This document shows, one piece after another, positions 9,719 to 21,673 of a stretch of DNA of 64,000 nucleotides. Numbering within the stretch: position 1 is the first letter of the stretch; the number at the start of each line of letters is the position of its first letter. Position numbers and translations under genes: made by a program. The notes beneath the pieces were generated by a model, which saw only the letters and a list, made by a program, of their open reading frames with translations, had not been told where the DNA came from and did not search any database. Origin of the DNA: Orychophragmus violaceus (taxonomy: Eukaryota > Streptophyta > Magnoliopsida > Brassicales > Brassicaceae); contig CM058239.1 of assembly GCA_030180135.1 (NCBI GenBank), positions 61,325,823-61,389,822 of the forward strand. The letters are read 5' to 3'.

Positions 9719-12229
9719 TAGTTATGGAATATTTTGTGGAATCCTCTAATGGGAGTGTTTATTTTAGGTGGAATAACTGGTGAGCAGAGGATAAGAATTC
9801 ATCCAATGGGGAATGAAGAGTTGCTTCGCTCGGGGCTTTCCAAGCTTGTTTCCAAGAGTCACACTAGCTTAATTCTGCCATGTGCATGGAAGAATCGACC
9901 TTGAGGCCATTCATGAGGGAAATGAAAGGTTTACATCTTAAAGACTCTTTGATACCTAAGTCATATATCGATCGACCAATAGCTATGATTTGGAAAGTAT
10001 GTGTGGCTTTGGTTTAGGTGATACATCTGAAGATTAGAGATCCTCTTAGGTTTCAAGTGTTTATTTGCACTCATGAATCAATAATATTGGAGTTGGAACT
10101 TTCTTCTGGAGTCTTTTTATCGTAGCCCTCTCATTGGGCTCTCAACCTCCTCTGTTTGTTGAAAAGGTAAAGTGGTTGAGTTATTGCCTCCCATACATCT
10201 ATTCTTGTCAGCCATGAATCTTGTGGCGGTGGTTCTCGAGCGGGTAGTAGACTCCTCCTCATTATGGCTTCATCGGAGTTGACAGGTACATTAACAACAA
10301 GTTCGCACATGCTGATTTGGTAAGATTGCGGCGTCTCTCAGCCATGTTTCTACCGTTGATTGGATGACAAAAACTTGGTCGCAACTATTTCATAGGACTA
10401 TGTGACATGATCTTTGTAAGAAGGCGGAGAGTCGATTTCTTTTGTGGTCGAAAATCCGTAATTCTGGAAAATTTTATTTTTCGGAATGCTTATATGTTAT
10501 ATTGGAAAAATGCTTAATCGGGTGATTCTCCCCGGACGGGTTTAACCCATTTCTACAACTAGCAAGTCATGTCAGCTGGCTCGTACCCCAGATGATACAG
10601 CCCCAAATCAGAGCCTAGGATGGTGGGAGATGAAAGAACAAGTGTTGGCTTTGAAGCTCTCTCACTTGCTCAGATTGAATGGATGTGCGAGATGGATGGG
10701 TAGATGAACAACTCTCTTGTTCAGTGGGCTGATTGACTCTCTCAATTCTTGGCAGAAGCAGTCTCCTTGAATGACACAAAGAAAACTAATTCTGAAAACT
10801 CAAAAGAAACAATGAATCACTCAATTGAATCTAATGAACACAAAACTCAAAGAACACTCTTTGAAACGAAAAACTTTTTTTTTATTCTTGATTGAAAGGT
10901 GATTAAAAATGAAAGTCTAAATGATCTTATATAATGCCCATTACACGTTCCTAAAGGTTAATAGAATAAAATAAATAGCAAAGATCAAGGAATATGGGTG
11001 TTGGAGCCATTAAGAAGAAATCTGCCCAAATAAGGCAAGAGTAGCTGAACTTGAGTCTTGACAGCTTTGCCATGAATGTGTGGTGTCTTGGGACTTCCTG
11101 ATTCAGTGAATGAGCCTCCAAAATGCAGCATTTGAGAAGATATAGCCGTTGGTGGTTTAAAGCTCCATATTTGAATGCATCCAAATATGGAAAGTTGAGT
11201 ATATCTTTGATCCTCCTGATCAAGTGGTTGCTAGTGTATGGTAAAGTGTTGGTTGACTCTCCTGAATGTTTGGATATGTCTCCTGAATTCTTAGATGTAT
11301 CTCCTGGTCTCCAAAGTTTAGTTTGCAAATGATTGAATCCTTGAGCTTCCAAATGAAGCAAGCTGAGAATCATCTGTTTTAGAAGTTGAATAACTTCTTC
11401 ATCTGAACTCCATTTCTGATGATTCAAACTCTCCATGATTCTTTGATAAGTTAAGTTTCTGGAACAGGTTGATTTGTAGCTTAACTCCTTCTTGTTGTGT
11501 AGATATGCTCCAGGACATGCACATATGTCTTCTGTGCATTTAAGCTGTTTTTCTTCAAAGGTCTTGGCTGGTTGATTTATGTCCTCTCCATACTCCTAGG
11601 TTGATGATGACTTGATGTCCTCATCATACACGGATTTGGACTAGTGCTCTTCACTTGGTTTGTGGCAGCTAGACTCATCTCTGCTTCGCTCGCGAGCCTG
11701 AGGCAGGCCATATGTGGTTAACCCTTATGGCCATAAAACAATGTTTTTCCCAAGGGAAATGATGATTGTTTGTTGATCCCATCATTCTCACTGGCACTTG
11801 GTGGTGGAGTGTAAGCATGAAAATTATCAGTCTCATAACCGGAATTTGCCATTTCTGAACCTCTTTGGTCGAGGTTGGAGCGTGTAACTTGACTTGATAA
11901 ACATATGTGCAAGGACAGCGAGGGGTGCCACGGGCGCCTTAAGAGAGAGAAGAAAACACCATGTGTGTAGAAGAAGTCATTGATTTTTTGAAGCATGTTC
12001 CAAGAAGTAATAATTAGGGGTCTCGGAGGCGTTATCCCAATCCAAATTTTTGACAGTCTTCACGTTGTGCTACACGGTGAAAGTTTGTTAATTATTTTGA
12101 TATGCGTATGTCTCAGAATAGCATATGGAGCGTTAAGATATTTTCGAGTGGAAGATATCTGAGGAAAGTTCCCTGAGAAGGCAACATTGTTCCCACATGA
12201 ACGGTGCCTCAGAGGCGGATAAACCCACT
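9719..12229. other. Unassigned region
   Basis: No recognised gene. A minus-strand 161-codon ORF (10951-11436, starting MESLNHQKWSSDEEV) and a minus-strand ORF at 11718-11996 have no family I recognise. On the minus strand a TATATAAGA-like box near 10925-10937 is followed by an LTR-like leader, so an old LTR element is possible. No ends or target duplications were found. Confidence 0.3.
10951..11436 (-). CDS. Hypothetical ORF, 161 aa, doubtful
   Basis: Open from ATG at 11436 to a stop at 10951. The N-terminal half is hydrophilic with a long-helix pattern (EEVIQLLKQMILSLLHLE); the C terminus is more hydrophobic. No domain recognised. It lies in a repeat-derived stretch and may be part of a retroelement or chance. 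Confidence 0.2.
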   Translation of the reverse strand: MESLNHQKWSSDEEVIQLLKQMILSLLHLEAQGFNHLQTKLWRPGDTSKNSGDISKHSGESTNTLPYTSNHLIRRIKDILNFPYLDAFKYGALNHQRLYLLKCCILEAHSLNQEVPRHHTFMAKLSRLKFSYSCLIWADFFLMAPTPIFLDLCYLFYSINL

Positions 12230-12234
12230 AAGGA

Positions 12235-13822
12235 TGTAATGGCTCAATTTCTATCCCATTACTTGGGCCCAAAGGAATAGGAGAAATGGGCCAAAGGCCC
12301 ATGGCCCAACCCGAGGGAAGGGAAAACCCTAGCCTCATTCCCTATAAAGGGAGGAGCAGCCCCTCTCATTTGGCACAAACTTCAAGACAACGAAGCGCTG
12401 CCCGCATCCCGAGCCAGCCGACGACCGACGACCAGCCCGGAGCCGCTGGAGACCGCTGGCCACCATCGCTCGGAAAACCACCGCCGCCGGCCGATCTCGC
12501 CGGAAAATTCGTCGGAGTTCGCCTTTCGCCCGCTCTTCCGATCCCGTACCCCGAGTCGTCGTCTACTCGATTCTTTTGAGTGCATAACCCTTTGTTTTTC
12601 GCGTTCTTAAGGTGAGATTTCCCAGATCTCAGATTTACTTCGTTTCCTTCTCCTAAACCCCAGATCTGCTTCAGATCTATGCTTCTAGATCAGATCTGAT
12701 CCGTAGAAGTTGTAGATCTGAGTCGTATCTCTCATTCCGTCTCTCTCTCTTGCTCAGATCTGCTTCAGATCTATGCTTCTGATGGATATAAGTTGTAGAT
12801 CTGAACCGTATCTTCTTCGTTTGTCCAGATTTGTTGGCTAAAACCCTAGATCCGTTCTTCTTTCCCTAGATCTGTCTTCTAAAACTTTAGATCTGTGTGC
12901 AGGATCCCCAGATCTACTTCCCGTTCGTCAGATCTAGACTAAGGTGAGGACCGAACGTGATCTCTTTCTTTATTCTACTGCAATGTTGGGACATGAATCC
13001 CTGTTTAATAGTACCTTTCCTAGGTAGCGTAGATCTAGCGGATAATTTGCGTTGATGTGATTGAAAAGCACCTAGAATATAGGTTGTCACTTAAACCGAA
13101 AACGGCACCTAGATAATAGGTTATCACTTGAACCGAAAATATTGTCTGTGTGTGAAGGCTTGTGTGGTAGAACTGCTTTAGGGTTTGCGTGTAGGGCGTT
13201 GGACGTCCTTGATCGTTGGAGGAGGGTCCTGACGAGCCCTCCCGTGGTGGTGCGTTGGACGTACCGTGCGTTGGACGCATTGTGTGGGGCTTGGAGCCGT
13301 AGGTGTTCATGAGTGTGAGCTTGGAGCTCGTATGCACGATTGGGCGTTAGATTATTTGAGGGCCTTTGGGCGATGGGTGCAAGGTTTTATTAACCTTGGA
13401 CTCGTTTCTTGATGTTGTGCTAGTGTAAAGTAGAGATAGCCGTATTCCTAGAATCCACCCTCACTGGGTATTGGTGTTGAACCAATTACTCAGGTCTCCC
13501 TCGTTAATTGTTTTGCAGGTAACCCTGGAGCGTTGCAGGGGTACACGGACGGTGTGGTGTTACGTTTTGGGAAGCGGGATTTCTTTTTTTCTTTTTCATT
13601 CTTTTGTTTCGTTAAGACTTATGTGTTTTTCTTTCGTTTCACGTTTAAGCTGTTTCACTTGGTTCGGTTTTCCTGTAAGACTCGGTTTTCTATTTTAATA
13701 AAGTAAACCCTTTTCAATTAATAAAGTGTTGGTTCCGGTTTATGGCTTGGTTCGCGGTTTGTGGACTATGACCCGTGGAGTCAAAGAGTCGTTGACTTGG
13801 ATCCGAAGGGACGGGTGTTACA
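12235..13822 (+). mobile_element. Solo LTR, 1588 bp
   Basis: Starts TGTAATGG and ends GTGTTACA, flanked by the 5-bp direct repeat AAGGA (12230-12234 and 13823-13827). There is no internal region, so it is a solo LTR left by unequal recombination. The long LTR and the GGGTGTTACA end are like those of Tekay-type Gypsy elements, but the family is a guess. It carries a strong promoter-like region and possible splice sites: donor AAG/GTGAG at 12612, acceptor TTTTGCAG ending at 13518. Confidence 0.8.
12264..12350 (+). promoter_or_regulatory. Promoter of the solo LTR (TGGGCC boxes, telo-box, TATA)
   Basis: Several TGGGCC/GGCCCA boxes (12264-12307) are followed by a telo-box AAAACCCTAG (12323-12332) and a TATA box CCTATAAAGG (12341-12350). 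This order is typical of plant ribosomal-protein and other growth-linked promoters (site II plus telo-box). Confidence 0.6.
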
Positions 13823-13937
13823 AAGGAGCTTATGAATGAGTTCCCATGAGGTCAGGCGAATAAAGACGTGATGGATCCTCGTGCCTAGAAGGATCGGAGA
13901 GGCAAGGCCTCCAATGATAGCAAGTAAACAAAAAGGT

Positions 13938-14190
13938 ATGATCCCAGAGGACAATGAAGTAAATAACCCTGAGGGAATTCATATGATCAATGTGTTTCCA
14001 GGGAGTGAGAAAGTAAATAAATAAGAACCACGAAGAAATGCATATGATCATGTCCCCATAGGATGAGCAAGTAAACAAACAAAAACCCCAAGAAGATGCA
14101 TGTAATCAGAAAATATTTCTCATAAAGTGTACAAGTGAATACAAAATTAACCCAAATAAATAAATATGATTAGAGAATGTTTACCCGGAA
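13938..14190 (+). repeat. Degenerate tandem repeat, period about 60 bp
   Basis: About four units of 46-64 bp, most starting ATGAT, with shared AAGTAAATAA and GAAGAAATGCAT-like parts. Diverged, no coding potential. Confidence 0.5.
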
Positions 14191-14310
14191 GGGATATATG
14201 CAAGGAAATAGGAAAATGAAAAAAAAAATGTACTTAGGTTACCCTCATTGTTTAATTTGATCATGGTCATCACAGAATCGTTTGCTTCAGCAAGCTCATG
14301 GGTTTAGGGG

Positions 14311-14880
14311 CAGTGGCGGAGTCAGAAACTTTTTTTACCGAGGGCATAATTTATATAACAAATTTTTATAAAAATAATATTAATAATTAACATTTCATAA
14401 ACATTTATTTTATATATATATACCTCAAAATAATATTTATTTTTAATACTTTTTTATCATTTATTTTTTATAAAGAAAATATGAAAAATTAGCCAAATAA
14501 TATGAATAATTTATCTGAAATTTGCATAATATTAGGATCATAAGTGAAATAAAAAACATTAAAAATATGAATGATTCATCAAAATATGTATAATTCTAGA
14601 GACATAAGTGAAATTGGAATGTTTTTAGAAATAAACATTAAATACTAAATCTATTTGGAAAACTAAACATTTCAAATAGGAAACAAAATGAGAGATTGGA
14701 GACAAAAAAAATCAGATTAAATGGGGGCAACATAGATTTGAACATAAATTTATAGGGGGCATTAGAAGAAATTTACCACTTAAATTTAGTAATTTTCTGA
14801 AAATCAATAAAATAAAATAAATATATCAAAATTTCATAGGGGACAACTGCCCCCCTATTCCCTTACTCCCTCTGCCACTG
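14311..14880. mobile_element. Non-autonomous hAT element, 570 bp
   Basis: Terminal inverted repeats CAGTGGCGGAG and its partner ending CTCTGCCACTG, with an 8-bp target duplication TTTAGGGG (14303-14310 and 14881-14888). The interior is AT-rich and non-coding. These ends and the 8-bp duplication fit the hAT superfamily. Confidence 0.85.
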
Positions 14881-15959
14881 TTTAGGGGCTTGCGATTAAC
14901 ATCCGCTGCATCCATATCCGGAAACTGCACTCTTTCGTGGCTCGTGTCTCCGTTATGAAATGATATGTTCCTTGCGAATCATATTTTACTTTAGCTTTGG
15001 AGAATCAGGGAACCCCCACCATCTACTGCAAAAAAACAAGTCATTAACGACGGAAGAATTCGTCGCAAATTCAAGTTCTCAATGGTTTTGTGCTGAAAAT
15101 AAAATTGTCGTTAATTGTTCGACATAACTCAACTTTTTTTGTCAACCATAGCTCAACTTTCATTGCTAATTCAACATTACGTTACGCCGAATATAATTTA
15201 ATCATTAATTTTACGTAACCATTTCATAGTGAATTCGCCGTTAATTTTACGACGAAAAGAACAAAGAATTTGTACGTCGCATAAAAATGTTAATTCATTG
15301 CTAAATTTACATCGAATTCGCAATCTGGAGAGAACGCAACTCAAGGAGGCACCAAGGTATAGCAAAGTCGACAACATATCTACTAAGGGAGATCGAAAAT
15401 TTGCTCAGGAATAGGCTTACGGCTTTAAATTACAGAAGGCCTCATCGGCTTCAAGGTTTAAGAACAATATGGTTGGAGGTTTTTTTGGATCTTGGTTCAT
15501 AGACAACGCTGAGTTTTTATAATCAGCATCGCTTACACATACACATTCTTAGGCTTTACATAGATTCTTTCCTCTGTAAATGTATTCATTTCATTTGATG
15601 ATCAATAAAATTTGACATTTCATCAAAAAAAATTACATCGAATTAACAACAAATAAGCAATGAAACATTTTCCTTATAAATGTTGTTATTTTTTGGTCGG
15701 TAAATAATTGTGTCTCATTTCGTTGTTAGTTTGGCGTTAGATTTTTGTCGATAGTTTGAAGTAAACTATTCGTCGTTAGTTCAACATAGATGATATGTCG
15801 TTAAATAGTTGTAAATATAACGACGAATTAAGGAAGAATATAAAATATAATAATTTAAAAACATTTATACTAAATATAAATATATTGAATTTTGATTATT
15901 AAAAATAAATATTAAAAATGGAAAGAAAAATATTTAAAAAAAAAATACTTATAATAATA

Positions 15960-16586
15960 CCCAAAAACAATTTAATCGTTTAGTTGAATATCCAAAAAAT
16001 GGTGTTTGCATCTTCTATCGTTGGATCCATCTCTGGAACTGATGTAGGATCTTGGCTCGTTTAGCCCGATAAGTCTGTCCTGAAGTCTGACTTCTCCTTG
16101 TCGCCAAAGCCTCTGCTAAGACGAGATTATCTATAGCAAGTATATCGAATAAACTATTCTAGCACTGGATATCCTCTTGGTGAGCCACTTGGTTTGCCAT
16201 CAAATTAGCAAAGACGGTTTGTGCAGCCTGCAACTCTGTTTGCAACGTGGCTAGATTGTCATATATATTATGATTTGCTTACGTAGAGACAATCAGAGCA
16301 TCCAAGATAGATCACATCCCTATAATCCGTCATTTCTTATTTGAAATAACCTTCAAAACCCACAAATAAGTTATTAATGATTTATAATTGAAAAAATATT
16401 AAATATTAACTTAGTGAAAATAAGATCTTTTTCGCAGGTGGTCAAATGGATAGAAGTATCATCCAAAGAAAATTGAGTCTCCTGTTCCGTGAATCTTGGC
16501 ATCGCTTCATTGTAGATATGATCCACTTGTGGACTCACAAAATACCCATTGCGCTTTCCATGAGTCATGGCAAAGACCTCAGACAA
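15960..16586 (-). pseudogene. TNP1/PTTA-like CACTA gene remnant
   Basis: The minus strand has MSEVFAMTHGKRNGYFVSP (from 16586), followed in another frame by a helix-rich piece with IYDNLATLQTELQAAQ near 16230-16280 and a C-terminal piece with RAKRARSYISSRDGS. This resembles the plant PTTA/En-Spm accessory transposase with its coiled-coil tail. Frames are broken. Confidence 0.5.
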
Positions 16587-17095
16587 AGAAGAAAGCTCTC
16601 CTCTATTAGCCTTAAAAAGAAAATGAAATTAAAAAATAATTATTAAAAATAATTAAAAATTAGATGATTAAAAATTCATTTGTAGCCGGATACCCGCAAA
16701 AGAAGTTTGGTCAGAGGTATGCATTATTGGTGCAAGCTCGTTCGGGCCTTTTGAATTTCAGATTGATGAATACTTCGTAACAATAATTTTGGAATGGAGC
16801 TCCGTCCAATACCGCTTTAGACCATGTCATACGTCCGTCGACATATAGGCCAGCCGGGCAGAATCTCAAATCAACTTGCATTTCTTCTTCCAGTCTGAGG
16901 TTGTGTTGTTGAGCTGGACCAATGTTTTTTTCATTAACTTCTTTTCAAATGTACTGTGAACCGCCAAATCCCAATGACTTTTTAGTTAAAAAATGTGGAG
17001 TAACAATTTTAATCCGTAGTTACTCAATCTAATATCAATCTCTATATCGTCATCATAATAATTAGTGTTGTCGTCATCAAACTCCGTTTTTCTTC

Positions 17096-17343
17096 TAATT
17101 CATGTTTCCATGCCTTTGCATCTGAAGGATGAATGACCTTTCCATTTGTCTGTGAATGCTCATCATTCCATATCATAGAAGAAGTTGTTCTTTTGAACTT
17201 AAAATAAGTTTCGGCAGCCAAATTTTCATCTAGTAAATACTCTCTTATAAGTTCATCACAGTCATCCCGATCATCAATGCAAACCTCAACTAATTTATAA
17301 TCAATTTCATTGTCATCATCCTTACCAACGAATTTGCAACAAT
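17096..17343 (-). pseudogene. TNP2-like CACTA transposase remnant
   Basis: An open minus-strand frame of about 80 codons contains MIWNDEHSQTNGKVIHPSDA followed by KAWKH. This matches the conserved N-terminal block of TNP2/tnpD transposases (a RWHxEH…HPADxxAWK pattern). The rest of the transposase is deleted, so the element depended on another copy. Confidence 0.6.
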
Positions 17344-17754
17344 TATTAACAATTATTTACTAACGAAATCTTTACCACCATTTTACCATTAATCTAGAAA
17401 TCTTATAACAATGTTTTCTTTCATTGTAACGTATCGGTATACTATATAAACACATGGTTATCTACCTAATAACCATCGTTTGTTTTTTACATAAATTTGT
17501 TGTTATTTAGGAACGAATATATCTAATCGTTAATTAGTGTCTAAGTTATGAAGAAATATATCGTCCACAAGAATTCGACGTAAATTCATCACTAAGTCTG
17601 TCTATTTTACGATGAATTGAATTCATCGCTAAATTAAAATTATTTTATGATGAATTCATTTTTTCGTCATTTAAACGTCGATGATACATTGTAAATTAAC
17701 GATGAAATAAATTCGTCGCAAAATTCTGTCGTGAATGCTTGTTTTCTTGTAGTG

Positions 17755-17901
17755 ATCCACCTCGAATATTGTGGCCGTTTTCTTCATGGTGCAAACTCAT
17801 CTACTCTAGTACTCCCAGACAATCAATATTCACTGATCTTGGAAGTACTCATGCAGAATGGGTGTGACTAAATTTATGCGTGGACAATATATATATATAT
17901 A
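17755..17901. other. Spacer between CACTA and long-TIR element
   Basis: Short host-like stretch ending in a TA run. No gene seen. Before transposition it was continuous with 14889-15023. Confidence 0.4.
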
Positions 17902-18368
17902 TAAGTTTATTGCATCCAGTGTATCATTTTGAAAAGTAATACCAATCTTGTATCTTTTGAAAAGTTTGTGCAATTTTGTATCTTTTTGTCTTTTTGTGTT
18001 AGAAAAACTATTTTACCTTCACAGACATGAAGTCTCTATGGATGGATATGGATCACACGCTATCACTCCAATCCATTCGCTTTTTTTTTTCCTTTCTTTT
18101 TTCTATTCACTCTCTTTCCTACTTTACCTTTAATTTGACCCCTCATTTTTTGACAATGGATATGATGGCGGAGTTTAAGTTTCCAGCCATATAGACCACC
18201 GAAATGGAGATAGAATCGGTCGATGTACCGGAATTCAAAAAAAAAAAATCGGACTTATTACAAAAATTTCGAATGGACAGTTTAGACTAGGTATCCACAA
18301 TATCGGCTATTCGTGGATACTACCACGATCATATCACATGCAAGATGCTTACCATGGATAGGAAGTGG
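17902..18368 (+). repeat. Left terminal inverted repeat of the long-TIR element
   Basis: Pairs with 34428-34854. Shared landmarks include GGTCGATGTACCGGAATTC and CACAATATCGGCTATTCGTG. By eye it has several indels, mainly in homopolymer runs. Confidence 0.8.
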
Positions 18369-18418
18369 CCAATTAAAAATATTTAAAACTTTTTTTACTA
18401 TGTATCGACTATTCGTGG

Positions 18419-19057
18419 TGTTGGGAATGTCCTGAAATCTAATGTACTATCTCTAGAAAGTATGATAAGTGTCGAGATCAGACATAAGTCATAAATACTG
18501 GGTGATCATGATGACTTGCTAGAGCCCGCTCTTGATCTATAAGTTTAGGACTTATTACCAGTATTGTATGATCCCAAAGGGTCACACACCATAGCTAATG
18601 GAAAAGTTAAATGGAATTAATACGGTAAGATGCAAGGCATTTACTGTATTTGTATAGAGAATTAGGCCAGACAAAAGACAATCTTTTGTCTGATTTGGGT
18701 CTTGGGCCCAAAAGCCTAATAGGCCATTAGTTTAATTACTTGGGCCCATATAAGCAAGAGGGAGGCGCCATTAAGCCTAAGTCTGCGATTTCTTTTAGGG
18801 CTGGCCGTCCTCTCTCTCTCTGTTGTTCCAGCTTTGGTCTAGCAGCCTGATCCAGTAGCTTGTAAGCGTGTGGATACCTAGGAGGAGCCGGTTTCTATCA
18901 GCTCTTGCAGATCTCGATATTCCTTTGATCAATCCGCTGCAATCATAAGGTAATCATCCTGATCTGTTTATGATTCATCTACAAATCACCTAGATCCTAG
19001 TTGATTATGTTAGGTTGTAATCTGATAATTACACCAATGAACACACATAATCCTTCA
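18419..19057 (+). repeat. 5' LTR of element B
   Basis: 639 bp. Contains TGGGCC boxes, a TATA-like CATATAAGC at 18747-18755, the U3 hairpin and a splice donor TAAG/GTAATC at 18946-18955 after CCGCTGC. The primer site TGGTATCAGAGCC follows from 19059. Confidence 0.92.
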
Positions 19058-20782
19058 GTGGTATCAGAGCCTAGGTCGTTAGGTTTTTGCTTTTTGGATC
19101 ATACTAGGTTGTTTATTAGTTTGATGAATCGATTTTAATGAGTAAAATTGATTGAAACTTTGAAAACCTAGAATCGTTAATGTTATGATGTCAATCGCAT
19201 GTTGACTTTGTTTTATTAACGATCAATGATAGTTGTTATTGATCGATTATGTTAATTGAAAACGATGATGTTGTTTTGTCTTCAAGCGAAAGACATAAAC
19301 GTTTTCAAGGTTTGGAAAACTTATGCATAAAACGATTTGGAAAAGGTCAAATCGGTTTTTTGTCTTTATCTGAATGTCAAATCGTTCATGTGTATGTCAT
19401 GATCGTAACAATAAGTAATTGTTTAAATTGGAAATTCAAAGTCGATTGTTTAATCGATTTGGAAATTGTCACGCTCGCATTTTGTCTTTAGGTGAGTTAA
19501 TAATTCAAACGATTTGTATAAGGTTTAGGTTAGCGATCAATCAAGTTTTTTTGTTTTTAAGCTAAAGACAAAAACAATTCAAAGCCTTGATAATTGTGGT
19601 TCGTTTTTCCCAAACCCGCAACAATGAACCGATCAAACCGATTGTGGTTCATTGTCTGCTTTAGCCAAAACCGCAAGTTAGGTCAAAATTGGCTAAAACA
19701 CAAGGTGTTTCTTCCTAATTTTGGACTTAACCGAACCGATCCAATTTAATTGGTGGTTCAAGCGGTTAACCCAAATTGCGGTTTGCTGGAAATTATTTAA
19801 TACAATTGGTATTATTTAATTTCTGGTTAGACCGGATTTAAATTCAAAATTGAATTTTAACCTAAACCGAAGGCTGGTCTAAGTTTGATTTGGTTGGACC
19901 AAATAATTTAGAGCTGGTCTGGTTTAGTAAATAACCAGTTGGATTTAGTAGTTAATTTGGTCTTGGACCAGAATTAATGAACCGACTCGGTTATGTCAAA
20001 TTATTGGGCCAATTGGAATTATGTGGTCTTGGGCCAAGAATTGGGCCTATAATTTGTGACCCAACCGAAAACTTTAATAAAACATTAAATTAGAAAGCTT
20101 CTAATATTAGAAGTTTCTAATTTTGGCATGTTAGGAAACTTCTAAAAATAGTATGTTTCCGAATTAGAAAGTTTCTAAAAATAGTAGGTTTCCCTAAATA
20201 GAAAGTTTCCACATTTAGTAAGTTACCTGAAATGGAAAGTTTCCCAAAATAGTAATCTTCTATTTTTGGGAGGAAATCTATTGAAACCTAAAATCCTCAA
20301 AACCAATATCAAGCTTGGATGTCTTGCCCAATCTTGTCAGCTACTTAACGCTTATTCAATTACAGATATGGCTTACAGTGTGAGGTGTCTGTTTTTGCGT
20401 AAGTAAAGTAGTATATAGTCACTAATTTCATTGGGAGTCCCAGACTTTAGTGATTATTTGGCTGTAAGAGATTGGTTTCCTTGACTGGGCCATCGGGAGT
20501 CCCGGGCCTTGAGACATCTGGTGTATTGGGCCTTGGGCCCAATTCACAACCGAGAGTTATTGGATATAACTAGCTGTGTGTATGCTTACCAAGTAAAGCT
20601 ACTTCTGGGTGACGGCCAGTGGCCCACTTTGGATTTAGCTGAACATGGGTCTCGGAATCATTGCATTCTTATGAGGTTAAACAAAGAAATTTTGAATGCA
20701 GTGCGAGTTTTCTTATAAGTTGTTAAGATTACTCTTTTATGAACTGAATAACTAAAACTCTATTTATCTCTAAATTTCAGTT
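19058..20782 (+). other. Leader of element B with predicted intron
   Basis: The primer site is canonical. No long real ORF. The hairpins GGGAGTCCC lie at 20433-20441 and 20495-20503. The acceptor TAAATTTCAG ends at 20780, two bases before the gag ATG, giving a predicted intron 18950-20780 (1831 nt). Confidence 0.6.
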
Positions 20783-21673
20783 ATGACTAGCACAAACAAT
20801 CAAAACACTTTCTCGATCCGGTCTGTCCTTGAGATGGACAAACTGAACGGATCAAATTTCTTGACTTGGTCGCGGAACCTGAGGCTAGTCCTCAGGCAGG
20901 AGAGAAAGGACTATGTCCTTGAAAGAGCTCTCCCCGAGAGGATCGGGTCCAATGCCTCTCATGCAGTATATGATGCTTGGAATAAGCATTATAATGATGC
21001 GGTAGATGTGCGTGGTCTGATATTGGCTACCATGGACTCAGATTTGCTGAAGCAATATGAGAACATGGAGTCGCCAATAGAGATGATCAGCAGCCTGAAA
21101 TTGAAATTTCAGGAGCAGGTAAGAGTGGAGAGATACCAGTTGGTTAAGTCTCTCACTAGCTGCAAGCTACCAAATGATCATCCAGTGAGTCCTCATGTCA
21201 GTAAAATGATGGGTTACATTGATAACCTGAGGAAACTGGATTATCCAGTTAGCCGAGAATTGGCAACTGAGATCATTCTGCAGTCACTGCCGTCAAGCTA
21301 TGATAAGTTCAAAAGGAACTATATCAAGAAAGGCTTAACGAAGACGCTGACTGAACTGCATGATATGCTCAAGACAGTTGAGCCAAACGTGAAGAGTACC
21401 CTGTATAATCTCATAATGGAGAAGGGTAGGTTTACTAAACCTAATGCTGACAAGGGTGAAGACAAAGTTGTCCAGATTTTGAATCATGGCAAGCGTGTGT
21501 CTTCTGAGCCCGAGTCAGATACATCTTACGTTGGTAAGTGCTACTACTGTAAAGAGACTGGGCATTGGAAGAGAGATTGCATTAAATTCATGGAAGATTA
21601 TGAGGAGTTGAAGTTGATGTATGAGACTACTTCCTCAGGTATTCATGTTATTACTTCAAGTTCTACCTTATAG
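20783..21673 (+). CDS. gag: Copia Gag of element B, 296 aa
   Basis: A full gag ORF from ATG at 20783 to TAG at 21671-21673. It begins MTSTNNQNTFSIRSVLEMDK, the same start as in C. The first two thirds are the UBN2/gag_2-type capsid region (NFLTWSRNLRLVL near residue 25). The zinc knuckle CYYCKETGHWKRDC lies at residues 253-266 (21539-21580) and binds RNA. Gag should assemble the cytoplasmic particle and package RNA. No stops or frameshifts, in contrast with the ruined pol downstream. The TAG sits exactly between Gag and an in-frame VLDTGCG protease motif. It is either a working Gag-only product or a young pseudogene; the open frame in an old copy favours recent function. Confidence 0.85.
   Translation: MTSTNNQNTFSIRSVLEMDKLNGSNFLTWSRNLRLVLRQERKDYVLERALPERIGSNASHAVYDAWNKHYNDAVDVRGLILATMDSDLLKQYENMESPIEMISSLKLKFQEQVRVERYQLVKSLTSCKLPNDHPVSPHVSKMMGYIDNLRKLDYPVSRELATEIILQSLPSSYDKFKRNYIKKGLTKTLTELHDMLKTVEPNVKSTLYNLIMEKGRFTKPNADKGEDKVVQILNHGKRVSSEPESDTSYVGKCYYCKETGHWKRDCIKFMEDYEELKLMYETTSSGIHVITSSSTL

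Larger units (their letters stand above)
15024..17754 (-). mobile_element. Deleted CACTA (En/Spm) transposon
   Basis: The right end is a CACTA terminus on the minus strand (CACTACAAGAAAACAAGC from 17754); the left end is a mutated copy (TACTGCAAAAAAACAAG from 15024). A 3-bp ATC duplication flanks it (15021-15023, 17755-17757). Sub-terminal zones hold many TTCGTCG/TTAACGACG-type repeats, as is normal for CACTA ends. Remnants of both transposase genes lie on the minus strand. Confidence 0.8.

Noticed and set aside
12286..12585. 97-aa plus and 67-aa minus ORFs at the solo LTR promoter
   Set aside because: They are in GC-rich leader sequence of the LTR and show no domain; probably chance.
20509..20718. 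69-codon ORF in the leader of element B
   Set aside because: It covers the conserved hairpin region; the same region in A and C is not open in the same way, so the conservation is better explained by structure than by protein.
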